A stretch of DNA of 17,434 nucleotides from Lachnospiraceae bacterium (GTDB lineage: Bacteria; Bacillota_A; Clostridia; Lachnospirales; Lachnospiraceae): NCBI GenBank assembly GCA_009774655.1, contig VSOD01000029.1, positions 1 through 17,434 on the forward strand, given 5' to 3'. Numbering within the stretch: the stretch's first letter is position 1; each line of letters opens with the position of its first letter. Below the pieces are notes generated by a model. That model ran no database searches and was not told the DNA's origin. It saw only the letters and a program-made list of their open reading frames with translations. Below, in pieces: positions 1 through 6,395 of this stretch. The position numbers and the translations under genes were made by a program.

Positions 1-1024
1 TATTTTCGGCGGTCATTCGTCAGAATATGAGGTGTCTTTACAGTCGGCATTTTCTGTCCTGCAAAATATGAATGAGAATAAATTTGAGGTTTTTCCTGTC
101 GGCATTACAAGGGAGGGAGAATGGTATCATTATACGGGCGGACTGGAACAGATCAGGGACAACAGTTGGGCTGAGAAGAAAGAAAACCTGCATTCGGTGG
201 CGGTTTCCCAGAGCCGTCCGGCGCCGGGGTTTCTGGTGTTTGACGGGGACGGGTGCAGGAGGATACCGGTCGATCTGGTATTGCCGGTTCTGCATGGCAG
301 AAACGGTGAAGACGGCACCTTACAGGGTCTGTTTGAATTGGCGGGGATTCCGGTTGCCGGCTGCGGCACACTCTCGTCGGCGCTCTGCATGGATAAGGAC
401 AGGGCGCATAAACTGGTTGGCCTTGCAGGCATAGCAGTTCCGAAAGCGGTAGCTTTCCGGCAGGCTGATCAGGAGGCCGCCTGCAGGAAAGTGAAGGAAT
501 CCTTATCCTGTCCGCTTTTTGTAAAACCCCTGCGGGCGGGATAGTCTCTGGGCATCACAAGAATAACGAAAATGCAGGAGCTTTTTTCGGCTGTGGAATT
601 TGCCTTTACCTATGATACGGAAGTTATCGTGGAGGAGGAAGTCGATGGATCGGAAGTGGGATGCGCCATACTCGGCGATGAGGTACTGACTGTGGGGAGA
701 GTCGATGAGGTTGCACTGTCCGGCAGTTTTTTCGACTATACAGAGAAGTATACACTGCAGTCTTCCAGAATCTATATGCCTGCCAGAGTGGAGCGGAAAA
801 CAGAAGAAAGGATACAGGAAACCGCCATGGCCATCTACAGGACTTTGGGATGTTCAGGATTTGCAAGAGTGGATATGTTCTATACATCGTCCGGTGAGAT
901 TGTATTTAATGAAGTAAATACAATTCCCGGATTTACTGCCCATAGCCGCTATCCCAATATGATGAAAGGCATCGGGCTGTCTTTTACGGAAGTGTTGGAT
1001 AAATTGTTGAGTCTGTATTTGTGA
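1..1024 (+). pseudogene. vanG-like: VanG-type D-alanine--D-serine ligase, interrupted by an in-frame TAG; 5' end outside window
   Basis: ATP-grasp ligase that would join D-Ala to D-Ser (or D-Ala) in the cytoplasm for peptidoglycan precursors. The reading frame is open from base 2 (IFGGHSSEYEVSLQSA, the conserved ligase N-terminus), so the true start lies left of the window and the GTG at 32 is not the start. Visible motifs are PVLHGRNGEDGTLQG, the CMDKDRAHK segment, FVKPLRAG, EKYTLQSS (omega-loop) and FARVDMFY...FNEVNTIPGFT. The TAG at 542-544 sits where relatives have the first Ser of KPLRAGSS. Reading continues in the same frame to the TGA at 1022-1024 with family-like sequence throughout, so this is a single nonsense change and not a frameshift. 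ATG 572 lacks a ribosome binding site and would miss the ATP-grasp N-half. A recent pseudogene or a base error are the main options. The family assignment to VanG rather than Ddl rests on remembered similarity. Confidence 0.85.
542..544 (+). other. In-frame amber stop inside the ligase gene
   Basis: TAG follows KPLRAG and is followed in frame by SLGITRITKMQEL. A one-base change from TCG (Ser) would explain it. The frame on both sides is the same (positions congruent to 2 modulo 3). Confidence 0.95.
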
Positions 1025-1075
1025 TGAGTTGATACGGTATGAAAAGAGGGGAAGATTGTAGAGAGGGAGGTCATT

Positions 1076-1603
1076 ATGAGGATCAGAAGAAGGATCATTG
1101 ATTTTGCAAGAGGAGACGATCTGCATTATTTCTGGCGACTCTACCGGTTGCAGAAAATGGCGGGGCGGGATGGCATCGTGCATGATATCCTGACGTTTCT
1201 GTTGAGCAGATGTGCACACCGGCATGGCGGTTATATCGGGCCGGATACGGTCATAGAGGGCGGGTTGTCACTTCCCCATGGCCTGCATGGGATTTTTATC
1301 TCGCGCTATGCCCGGATAGGAGAAGGTTGCCGCATTTATCAAAACGTAACGATCGGAGAAGCAGACAGGAAAGCGCCCGTGATCGGGGAACGCTGCCTGA
1401 TCGGTGCAGGAGCTGTCCTGATCGGCGGTATAAAAATAGGAAATGATGTAAAGATTGGCGCCGGTGCAGTAGTCATTACGGATGTTCCCGATGGCTGTAC
1501 GGTTGTTTCACAGCCGATGCGCATCCTGACAGATGCAGATAAACAGGCTGAGAAAGTGAGGGAGGCATGGAAACAGCAACAGAACGATCCTGGATTGAGC
1601 TGA
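1076..1603 (+). CDS. CysE-like hexapeptide-repeat acyltransferase (serine acetyltransferase-type)
   Basis: A 175-aa left-handed beta-helix acyltransferase. Hexapeptide repeats run from about residue 50 to 145 (IGPDTVIEGG, ARIGEGCRIYQNVTIGE, VIGERCLIGAGAVLIGG, KIGNDVKIGAGAVV). The LPHGLHGIFIS segment aligns with the CysE catalytic-histidine region, with Pro where CysE usually has Asp before the His. The long helical N-terminal domain of classical CysE is missing. It probably transfers an acetyl group from acetyl-CoA to a small hydroxyl or amino acceptor, and serine is the best guess from family and context. GAGGGAGG lies 6-13 bases before ATG 1076. It sits between the ligase and the racemase and overlaps the racemase start by 37 bases, so the three genes look like one transcription unit. 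Its role in a VanG-like cluster is not known to me. Confidence 0.85.
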   Translation: MRIRRRIIDFARGDDLHYFWRLYRLQKMAGRDGIVHDILTFLLSRCAHRHGGYIGPDTVIEGGLSLPHGLHGIFISRYARIGEGCRIYQNVTIGEADRKAPVIGERCLIGAGAVLIGGIKIGNDVKIGAGAVVITDVPDGCTVVSQPMRILTDADKQAEKVREAWKQQQNDPGLS

Positions 1604-2691
1604 ATATAGAGAATTTGAAGCATAATGTGCGGATACTGAGAGAAGCGATACCGCCGGCCTGCGAATTGATGGCTGTCGTCAAAGCGGATGCATACGGTCA
1701 TGGAGCCTGTGCAACAGCCACGGTTCTGAATCAGATGGAGATCACAGCATTTGCAGTTGCCACCGTTGAAGAAGGCATACAGCTCAGAAAGCATGGCATC
1801 CGCGGAGAAATCCTTATTCTCGGCTATACAGATGTGAAACGCGTACAGGATCTGCAAAAATATGATCTGACACAGACCCTGCTGGACTTTGCGTATGCAC
1901 GGGCTTTAAACAGCCGGAACGCTGCCGTAAAGACTCATATTAAGATTGATACGGGTATGCACAGGCTCGGAATATCCGGCGAAGAGATTTCGGCGGTCAG
2001 AAAGGTTTTTGAGATGAAAAACCTGAAAATATGTGGGATATATACGCATTTGTGCTGTGCGGACAGCAGGCTGCCGGAGGACATTGCATTTACGAGACGG
2101 CAGATCGACAGCTTTTATCGGTTGACGGATGCCTTAAAGAATAGCGGGATACAGCTGCCGAAACTGCATATACAAAGCAGCTGCGGTTTCCTGAACTATC
2201 CTGACCTTGTCTGTGATTACGTAAGAGTGGGGATTGCGTTATATGGCGTTTCAAGCGTCCCGGACAATGAGGCGGTGCTGCAGCCGGCCCTGCGTCCGGT
2301 GCTTGCCCTGAAAAGCAGGGTTGTCCTGATCCGTTTTATCGGCAAAGGAGACAGCGTTGGATATGGCAGAACTTTTGTGGCCGGACGTGACAGTCGGATT
2401 GCGGTCATACCGGTTGGATATGGAGATGGCTTTCCGGGAAGCCTGTCCGGTAAAAATGTCTCTGTGCTGGTAAACCGGCAGTCCGTGCCTGTTGTCGGTC
2501 GCATCTGTATGGACCAGCTTACCGTAGATATAACAGATGCGGAAAATGTGAAAGTCGGGGATATCGTGACGCTGATAGGGACAGAGGAGGAGCAGAATGT
2601 ATCGGCGCCTGTTGTTGCGCAAAGTGCGGGCAGTATCAGCAATGAACTGTTGTGCAGACTGGGCACCAGGCTCCCGATCGTAATGAAATGA
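1567..2691 (+). CDS. Alanine racemase-fold enzyme, probable serine racemase (VanT-like catalytic domain, soluble)
   Basis: A PLP-dependent racemase of 374 aa, the normal length for Alr. The PLP lysine is Lys39 in AVVKADAYGHG. The catalytic tyrosine motif is SVGYGRTF, and RVGIALYG and RICMDQLTVDI are conserved. Near the C-terminus, where Alr has TINYE (Tyr354 in the Geobacillus enzyme), this protein has SISNE, placing Asn359 at that site. Asn at this position is the change reported for VanT-type serine racemases, so L-Ser to D-Ser conversion is likely. Unlike VanT it has no N-terminal membrane domain. GGGAGG precedes ATG 1567, which lies inside the acyltransferase gene. The neighbouring VanG-like ligase would use D-Ser. 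Alanine racemase activity cannot be excluded. Confidence 0.85.
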   Translation: METATERSWIELNIENLKHNVRILREAIPPACELMAVVKADAYGHGACATATVLNQMEITAFAVATVEEGIQLRKHGIRGEILILGYTDVKRVQDLQKYDLTQTLLDFAYARALNSRNAAVKTHIKIDTGMHRLGISGEEISAVRKVFEMKNLKICGIYTHLCCADSRLPEDIAFTRRQIDSFYRLTDALKNSGIQLPKLHIQSSCGFLNYPDLVCDYVRVGIALYGVSSVPDNEAVLQPALRPVLALKSRVVLIRFIGKGDSVGYGRTFVAGRDSRIAVIPVGYGDGFPGSLSGKNVSVLVNRQSVPVVGRICMDQLTVDITDAENVKVGDIVTLIGTEEEQNVSAPVVAQSAGSISNELLCRLGTRLPIVMK

Positions 2692-2707
2692 AAACCACCG
2701 CACAAAA

Positions 2708-2753
2708 AAGAAGTGCCGGCAATCCGCTAAAGCAAGCGTTTCCGGCACTTCTT
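2708..2753. terminator. Bidirectional intrinsic terminator
   Basis: A perfect 12-bp stem (AAGAAGTGCCGG at 2708-2719 and its complement at 2742-2753) encloses a smaller CGCT/AGCG stem. An A-run at 2704-2709 becomes a U-run for minus-strand transcription, so it fits the end of the tRNA transcript well. The right side (CTTCTTAT) is a weaker tail for the racemase operon. Confidence 0.8.
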
Positions 2754-2756
2754 ATA

Positions 2757-2829
2757 TGGAGATAGCGAGACTCGAACTCGTGACCTATACGTTGCGAACG
2801 TATCGCTCTCCCAGCTGAGCTATATCCCC
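2757..2829 (-). tRNA. tRNA-Ala (anticodon CGC)
   Basis: The minus strand folds into a full cloverleaf of 73 nt. The 7-bp acceptor stem is GGGGATA with TATCTCC, including the G3:U70 pair that marks alanine tRNAs, and position 73 is A. The D arm is GCTCAGCTGGGAGAGC. The anticodon stem is ATACG/CGTAT with loop TTCGCAA, giving anticodon CGC (codon GCG). The T arm has TTCGAGT in the loop, and the stem has one A-C mismatch at 49-65. CCA is not encoded; the strand continues with TATAAG. Confidence 0.95.
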
Positions 2830-2842
2830 ATGCATCTTATAT

Positions 2843-2870
2843 ATTATAACATATTTGTCGAAGAATGCAA
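2843..2870 (-). promoter_or_regulatory. Promoter of the tRNA-Ala gene
   Basis: On the minus strand TTGCAT (2865-2870) and TATAAT (2843-2848) are separated by 16 bases, and the tRNA begins 13 bases after the -10 box. The -10 box is a perfect consensus match. Confidence 0.7.
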
Positions 2871-2923
2871 GAGAAAATAAGAATATAAGAAAATAAGAAC
2901 AGGTTAAACGGTGTTTATTTATC

Positions 2924-2952
2924 TTGTTTATTTACCGGTCTTCCCCTATAAT
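2924..2952 (+). promoter_or_regulatory. Sigma-A-type promoter for the DUF1905 gene and downstream genes
   Basis: TTGTTT (2924-2929), 17-base spacer, TATAAT (2947-2952). It lies about 60 bases before the first gene of the group and diverges from the tRNA promoter. Confidence 0.75.
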
Positions 2953-3010
2953 GAATTTATACGGCATAAATGGTACGTCTTATATGAGCTGCAAGTAAGA
3001 GGTATGGTAG

Positions 3011-3298
3011 ATGAACGGAAAAGTGTATGAATATGAAGCCCTGGTCTGTGAAGCGGACGGGAAGGGCGGCGCTTACGTGAGTTTTCCTTATGATATCAGG
3101 GAGGAATTCGGCAGAGGAAGAGTGAAGGTACATGCCACATTTGACGGCGAGCCTTATGACGGCAGCGTGGTCAATATGGGAGTCAGAAATGAGGACGGCA
3201 GCATCTGTTATATAATCGGCCTGCGCAAGGATATCCGTCTTAAGATCGGCAAGCAGACGGGGGATAAAGTGCGGGTGACGATCAGAGAGCGGGAGTAG
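3011..3298 (+). CDS. DUF1905 domain protein
   Basis: A small soluble protein of 95 aa. The pattern YEYEALVCEADGKGGAYVSFPYDIREEFGRGRVKVHATFDG, described here in overview, and the ending KQTGDKVRVTIRERE match the DUF1905 family, a compact beta-barrel-like fold of unknown biochemical role. Such domains occur alone or joined to YdeI-type domains; here the domain is alone. AAGAGGT lies about 8 bases before ATG 3011, so the start is acceptable though not strong. It is the first gene after the promoter at 2924-2952, and the next gene starts 9 bases after its stop. Confidence 0.8.
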   Translation: MNGKVYEYEALVCEADGKGGAYVSFPYDIREEFGRGRVKVHATFDGEPYDGSVVNMGVRNEDGSICYIIGLRKDIRLKIGKQTGDKVRVTIRERE

Positions 3299-3307
3299 CG
3301 GCAGAGG

Positions 3308-3682
3308 ATGCAGAAAGGCAGGGGTTTGGAAGTGGAGCCAGAGAAGGTATATCAGATGGATTTTGCGAAGATTTACGGTCTGCTTGTCAATAAGGCCGTA
3401 AAGAAGGGCAGGACGCAGGACGAAGTGGATGAGGTGATCCGGTGGCTGACCGGGTACCGGCAGGAGGAGCTTTTGGCAATGCAGGAAGGGGCGGTCACTT
3501 ACGGCGATTTTTTCCGAAAGGCGCCGTCTCTGAATGAAAAGAGAAGACTGATCAAAGGGGTAGTCTGCGGTGTGCGGGTAGAAGAGATCAAGGCGCCGCT
3601 CATGCAGGAGATCCGTTATCTGGACAAGCTGGTGGATGAGTTGGCCAAAGGGAAAACGATGGATAAGATCCTTCGAAAATAA
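3308..3682 (+). CDS. DUF2200 family protein
   Basis: A 124-aa soluble protein. The segments FAKIYGLLVNKAVKKGRT, DEVDEVIRWLTGY, KRRLIKGVVCGVRVEEI and PLMQEIRYLDKLVDELAKG are the conserved blocks of DUF2200. The function is not known to me. It may start at ATG 3308 (GCAGAGG just upstream); the family core begins only near residue 15, so a later start is possible. It is co-directional and close to the DUF1905 gene, and the aldo/keto reductase follows 22 bases after the stop, which suggests one operon. Confidence 0.8.
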   Translation: MQKGRGLEVEPEKVYQMDFAKIYGLLVNKAVKKGRTQDEVDEVIRWLTGYRQEELLAMQEGAVTYGDFFRKAPSLNEKRRLIKGVVCGVRVEEIKAPLMQEIRYLDKLVDELAKGKTMDKILRK

Positions 3683-3704
3683 AAAGAACAAGGAGGAAAA
3701 GAGA

Positions 3705-4820
3705 ATGTCAGAGTATTTTGGAAAAGATGTGCAGAAGCTGGGATTCGGTTTGATGCGTCTGCCCAAAAAGGGGGAAGAGATTGACATTGAGCAGGTAAAG
3801 CAGATGGTAGATATGTTCCTGGAAGCAGGCTTTACTTATTTTGATACCGCATTTGTATATCAGGGATCGGAGGAGGCTGCAAAGAAAGCGTTGGTTGAGC
3901 GGCATCCCCGCGAATCCTATACGCTGGCCACGAAGATCAATGCCATGGCGGCGGGCAGTGAGAAGGCGGCGAAGGAGCAGTTTGCGACTAGTCTGGAGCG
4001 GACCGGGGCAGGATATTTTGACTTTTATCTGCTTCACGCACTGATGGAGGACAACTATAAGAAATACGATGAGTACCATCTGTGGGAATTTGCCAGAGAG
4101 CAGAAGGAGAAGGGCCTGATCAGGCATCTGGGCTTTTCCTTCCACGGCGGCCCGCAGCTGCTTGACCAGCTGTTAAAAGAGCATCCGGAGGTGGAATTTG
4201 TACAGCTGCAGATCAACTATGCGGACTGGGAGAATCCGTCGGTGGCGTCAAGGGCTAACTACGAAGTAGCCAGAAAACACGGAAAACCGGTGGTGATCAT
4301 GGAGCCTGTAAAAGGCGGCAGTCTGGCGAATCCGTCGGCAGCAGTGAAGCGGCTGTTTGAAGGATGCCATGAGGATATGTCCTGCGCGTCCTGGGCGATC
4401 CGCTATGCTGCTTCGCTGGATGGCATCCTCACCGTTCTGTCCGGTATGTCCGATATACGGCAGATGGAGGATAATCTGTCCTATATGAAGGCGTTCCAGC
4501 CGCTTGTGGAGGAAGAGCAGCGCATCATCGAACAGGTGCAGAAGATTCTCAGCAGATCGCCGGAGATTGCCTGCACGGCCTGTCATTATTGTACGGAAGG
4601 ATGCCCGAAACAGATCCCGATTCCGGAAATCTTCACCGCCATGAATAAACATCTCGGCAGCGGAAAGCTGTCGGAGGCTGTTGCCGATTATCAGAAAGCA
4701 GTGGAAGGTGCGGGACAGGCATCGGCCTGTATCGACTGTAAGCAATGCGAACGTGCATGTCCGCAGCATCTTGAGATCACGGCGTATCTGAAACAGTGTG
4801 CGCAGGCGCTGGAGCAGTAA
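3705..4820 (+). CDS. Aldo/keto reductase with C-terminal 2x[4Fe-4S] ferredoxin domain
   Basis: A cytoplasmic oxidoreductase of 371 aa. Residues 1 to about 270 form an AKR barrel with the tetrad visible as Asp47 (FDTAFVY), Tyr52, Lys77 (ATK) and His111 (YLLH). The C-terminus has two CxxCxxCxxxCP motifs, Cys290/293/296/300 and Cys342/345/348/352, for two [4Fe-4S] clusters. This joined architecture is common in anaerobic clostridia, and the clusters suggest electron exchange with ferredoxin or flavodoxin; the substrate is unknown. The start is ATG 3705 because AGGAGG (3691-3696) lies 8 bases upstream. An open frame to 3636 exists but overlaps the DUF2200 gene and lacks a ribosome binding site. 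Confidence 0.9.
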   Translation: MSEYFGKDVQKLGFGLMRLPKKGEEIDIEQVKQMVDMFLEAGFTYFDTAFVYQGSEEAAKKALVERHPRESYTLATKINAMAAGSEKAAKEQFATSLERTGAGYFDFYLLHALMEDNYKKYDEYHLWEFAREQKEKGLIRHLGFSFHGGPQLLDQLLKEHPEVEFVQLQINYADWENPSVASRANYEVARKHGKPVVIMEPVKGGSLANPSAAVKRLFEGCHEDMSCASWAIRYAASLDGILTVLSGMSDIRQMEDNLSYMKAFQPLVEEEQRIIEQVQKILSRSPEIACTACHYCTEGCPKQIPIPEIFTAMNKHLGSGKLSEAVADYQKAVEGAGQASACIDCKQCERACPQHLEITAYLKQCAQALEQ

Positions 4821-4828
4821 GTTTTTTA

Positions 4829-4858
4829 TGACATTTTCCTATGGTTTGGTGACATTTT
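4829..4858. repeat. Direct repeat TGACATTTT, two copies 21 bp apart
   Basis: TGACATTTT occurs at 4829-4837 and 4850-4858. The 21-bp spacing is two DNA turns, so both copies face the same side of the helix. They lie just upstream of the promoter at 4880-4888 and could be a regulator site. Confidence 0.5.
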
Positions 4859-4879
4859 GCGCTCAGAAGGAACCGCCTG

Positions 4880-4888
4880 TGCTATAAT
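4880..4888 (+). promoter_or_regulatory. Extended -10 promoter
   Basis: TGCTATAAT gives a TGn extension directly before a perfect -10 box (TATAAT, 4883-4888). No good -35 box is seen at 16-18 bases, which suits an extended -10 promoter. It would drive the gene at 4945. Confidence 0.55.
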
Positions 4889-4944
4889 GGTCGAAACAGG
4901 AAGCGGGACTTTCTGGATCGACAGGACAGGAAGGGGAGAGCAAC

Positions 4945-5367
4945 ATGTATATCAATGATCTTGGCATAGGCAGAATTGCGTCGGATCACAGTGTGAAGGC
5001 CGGCAGTACGATACGCAGAAAGGATACAGACCGTTACGCCGATTATGCCGCAGTGATGAAGAAGGCGGTGGACCGGCAGGCGACTACGGTAAATCCTGCC
5101 TTTACCACAGTAGATGACATCATTATCCGGGAAGCTTTTGCGAAGATGGAGTCCGATCCGGAATGGGAGAAGACAGTCATGAATAAGGTGAAGGAGTACT
5201 ATACCGGGGACCGTGCTGCGGGCAGTACACAGAACAGATACCAGACTTTGACCGGGCAGAATGTCCTGCAGAATTATATGCTGCAGAACTTGATCGGAGG
5301 AATGGGTCTTGGAAGTTCGACATCGTCATTTTACGGTAACAGCCTGTTTGGAGACTGGATGCTGTAG
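4945..5367 (+). CDS. Hypothetical protein, unknown family
   Basis: A 140-aa protein I do not recognise. The N-terminus is MYINDLGIGRIASDHSVK, with no signal peptide and no membrane segment. The middle (residues about 28-90) is charged and helical in character (RRKDTDRYADYAAVMKKAV, ESDPEWEKTVMNKVKEYYTG). The last 45 residues are rich in Gln, Asn, Gly and Ser (QNVLQNYMLQNLIGG, GSSTSSFYGNSL). GGGGAG lies 7-12 bases before ATG 4945, and its own promoter (4880-4888) plus a downstream terminator make it a monocistronic gene. The tail resembles secreted or surface-assembly proteins in composition only; no role can be given. Confidence 0.8.
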   Translation: MYINDLGIGRIASDHSVKAGSTIRRKDTDRYADYAAVMKKAVDRQATTVNPAFTTVDDIIIREAFAKMESDPEWEKTVMNKVKEYYTGDRAAGSTQNRYQTLTGQNVLQNYMLQNLIGGMGLGSSTSSFYGNSLFGDWML

Positions 5368-5425
5368 GAAGCGGCGGTGCGCCTAAGGCGGAAAACCGCA
5401 GTCAGACCATAATATTTCATACCGG

Positions 5426-5505
5426 ACCGCCGGGAGCGGGGAATCTCAAAGAAGCTGTGAGGCTTTGGAGAGGCCCGTTTCCGGCGGTTTTCATAATCCT
5501 TTTTT
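5426..5505 (+). terminator. Long-hairpin intrinsic terminator
   Basis: ACCGCCGG (5426-5433) pairs with CCGGCGGT (5481-5488). Inside, a second arm pairs around TCTCAAAG and CTTTGGAGA (5444-5471) with a bulge. T-runs follow at 5488-5491 and 5500-5505. It would end the transcript of the hypothetical gene at 4945. Confidence 0.65.
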
Positions 5506-5521
5506 GTTTTTACTTTTGCGG

Positions 5522-5574
5522 GATACCTTTTTTCAGATACCCTTTTTAGATAATCTTTTTCGGATAACTTTTTG
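5522..5574. repeat. Degenerate tandem repeat of GATA-C-T(5) units, period 13-14
   Basis: Four units start with GATA at 5522, 5536, 5549 and 5563, and each ends in a run of five or six T. They form T-tracts spaced 13-14 bp apart just before the TetR promoter. Intrinsic DNA bending or slipped-strand expansion are possible explanations. Confidence 0.6.
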
Positions 5575-5588
5575 CAGCGGAAAAGTAC

Positions 5589-5617
5589 TTGACAAGAGTG
5601 CTGTGATCAGCGATAAT
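5589..5617 (+). promoter_or_regulatory. Promoter of the TetR-family gene
   Basis: A perfect -35 box TTGACA (5589-5594), a 17-base spacer and GATAAT (5612-5617). The -10 box overlaps the palindrome at 5616-5630. Confidence 0.85.
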
Positions 5618-5630
5618 GAACATAGTTCAT
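5616..5630. promoter_or_regulatory. Palindromic operator ATGAAC-ATA-GTTCAT (autoregulation site)
   Basis: A perfect 6-bp inverted repeat with a 3-base centre covers the end of the -10 box and the expected transcription start of the TetR gene. That is the classic place for autorepression. A matching palindrome at 6347-6361 lies before the next operon. Confidence 0.75.
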
Positions 5631-5644
5631 ATTGAGGTGGTCGA

Positions 5645-6202
5645 ATGAATACTGTTGTGACATCGAAAGAAGATATTTTACAGACCAGCCGGGAACTGAT
5701 CCGGCGGCAGGGATGGTCTGCGGTCAATATCCGTTCCGTTGCGGCGGCCTGCGGGGTGTCGGTGGGATCCATTTATAACTATTTCGATTCCAAAGCCGCG
5801 CTGGTGAGTGCTGCGGTAGAAAGTGTCTGGTGCGAGATCTTTCATCGTCCGGAAGACGGGGCTGTGTTTCAGGATACACAGGACTGTATTACCTGGATGT
5901 ATGGACAGATGGAGTATGGCTGTAAGCAGTATCCCGGATTTTTTACCCTTCATTCTCTGGGGTTTATGCAGGAAGATAAATCTGACGGCAGACGGAAGAT
6001 GCAGCAGACCTGGCAGCATATCCTGAACGAACTGTGTGCCGTCTTAAAGCGGGATGTCAGAATTCGGGCGGATGCCTTTACGGAGCAGTTTACGGCGGAA
6101 AGATTTGCGGATGTTGTATTTTCACTGATGTTGTCCGCTTTGCTGCGGCAGGACTATGATCCGTCCGCGGTGCTGGAGATCGTCCGCAGGACTCTTTACT
6201 GA
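5645..6202 (+). CDS. TetR/AcrR-family transcriptional regulator
   Basis: A 185-aa cytoplasmic DNA-binding protein. The N-terminal helix-turn-helix lies at about residues 28-50 (NIRSVAAACGVSVGSIYNYF), and the remaining helices form the ligand-binding and dimer domain, which is not recognisable as a known subgroup. GAGGTGG (5634-5640) precedes ATG 5645. It has its own strong promoter with an overlapping palindrome, so it probably represses itself. The two membrane-protein genes downstream on the same strand carry a similar palindrome and are the likely targets. The inducer is unknown. Confidence 0.9.
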   Translation: MNTVVTSKEDILQTSRELIRRQGWSAVNIRSVAAACGVSVGSIYNYFDSKAALVSAAVESVWCEIFHRPEDGAVFQDTQDCITWMYGQMEYGCKQYPGFFTLHSLGFMQEDKSDGRRKMQQTWQHILNELCAVLKRDVRIRADAFTEQFTAERFADVVFSLMLSALLRQDYDPSAVLEIVRRTLY

Positions 6203-6219
6203 GAGCGGAACGCCGCGGA

Positions 6220-6263
6220 AGTCTTCCGGGTAAAAGCGTGCAGTCTTCCGGGCAAAAGTATGC
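6220..6263. repeat. 22-bp tandem direct repeat, two copies plus a partial third
   Basis: Units 6220-6241 and 6242-6263 both begin AGTCTTCCGGG and end in TGC, differing at three positions. A third unit begins AGTTTCGGGG at 6264 and then decays. It lies in the gap between the TetR gene and the membrane-protein operon. Confidence 0.8.
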
Positions 6264-6304
6264 AGTTTCGGGGACAGGATGAAGGCTGTGCCTGCGGGAG
6301 CATT

Positions 6305-6337
6305 AAAAGTGAAGTGTGCGAAGTGCACTTTTCTTTT
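6305..6337 (+). terminator. Possible weak terminator after the TetR gene
   Basis: AAAAGTG (6305-6311) pairs with CACTTTT (6326-6332), followed by TTTTCTTTTCC. The stem is AT-rich with a 14-base loop, so termination is likely incomplete. Confidence 0.4.
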
Positions 6338-6346
6338 CCTGAAAAA

Positions 6347-6361
6347 ATGAACGATGTTCAA
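6347..6361. promoter_or_regulatory. Second TetR-type operator candidate, ATGAAC-GAT-GTTCAA
   Basis: It shares both arms and spacing with the palindrome at 5616-5630 (ATGAAC, 3 bases, GTTCA). It ends 34 bases before the start of the membrane-protein operon. No clear promoter could be fixed here, so how repression would work is open. Confidence 0.65.
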
Positions 6362-6395
6362 CAAGGGGAAGTAAAATCATAAAGGAGAATGAATC

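Noticed and set aside
542..544. Pyrrolysine or other recoding at the TAG
   Set aside because: Relatives have Ser here, no recoding signal is seen, and no pylT/pylS lies in the window.
500..600. Frameshift in the ligase gene
   Set aside because: Both halves are in the same frame; only one TAG separates them.
2957..3787. 276-aa minus-strand open frame
   Set aside because: It is antisense to the DUF1905 and DUF2200 genes, has no ribosome binding site and no family motif.
6220..6273. CRISPR array
   Set aside because: Units are directly adjacent without spacers, only two full copies exist and no cas gene is near.
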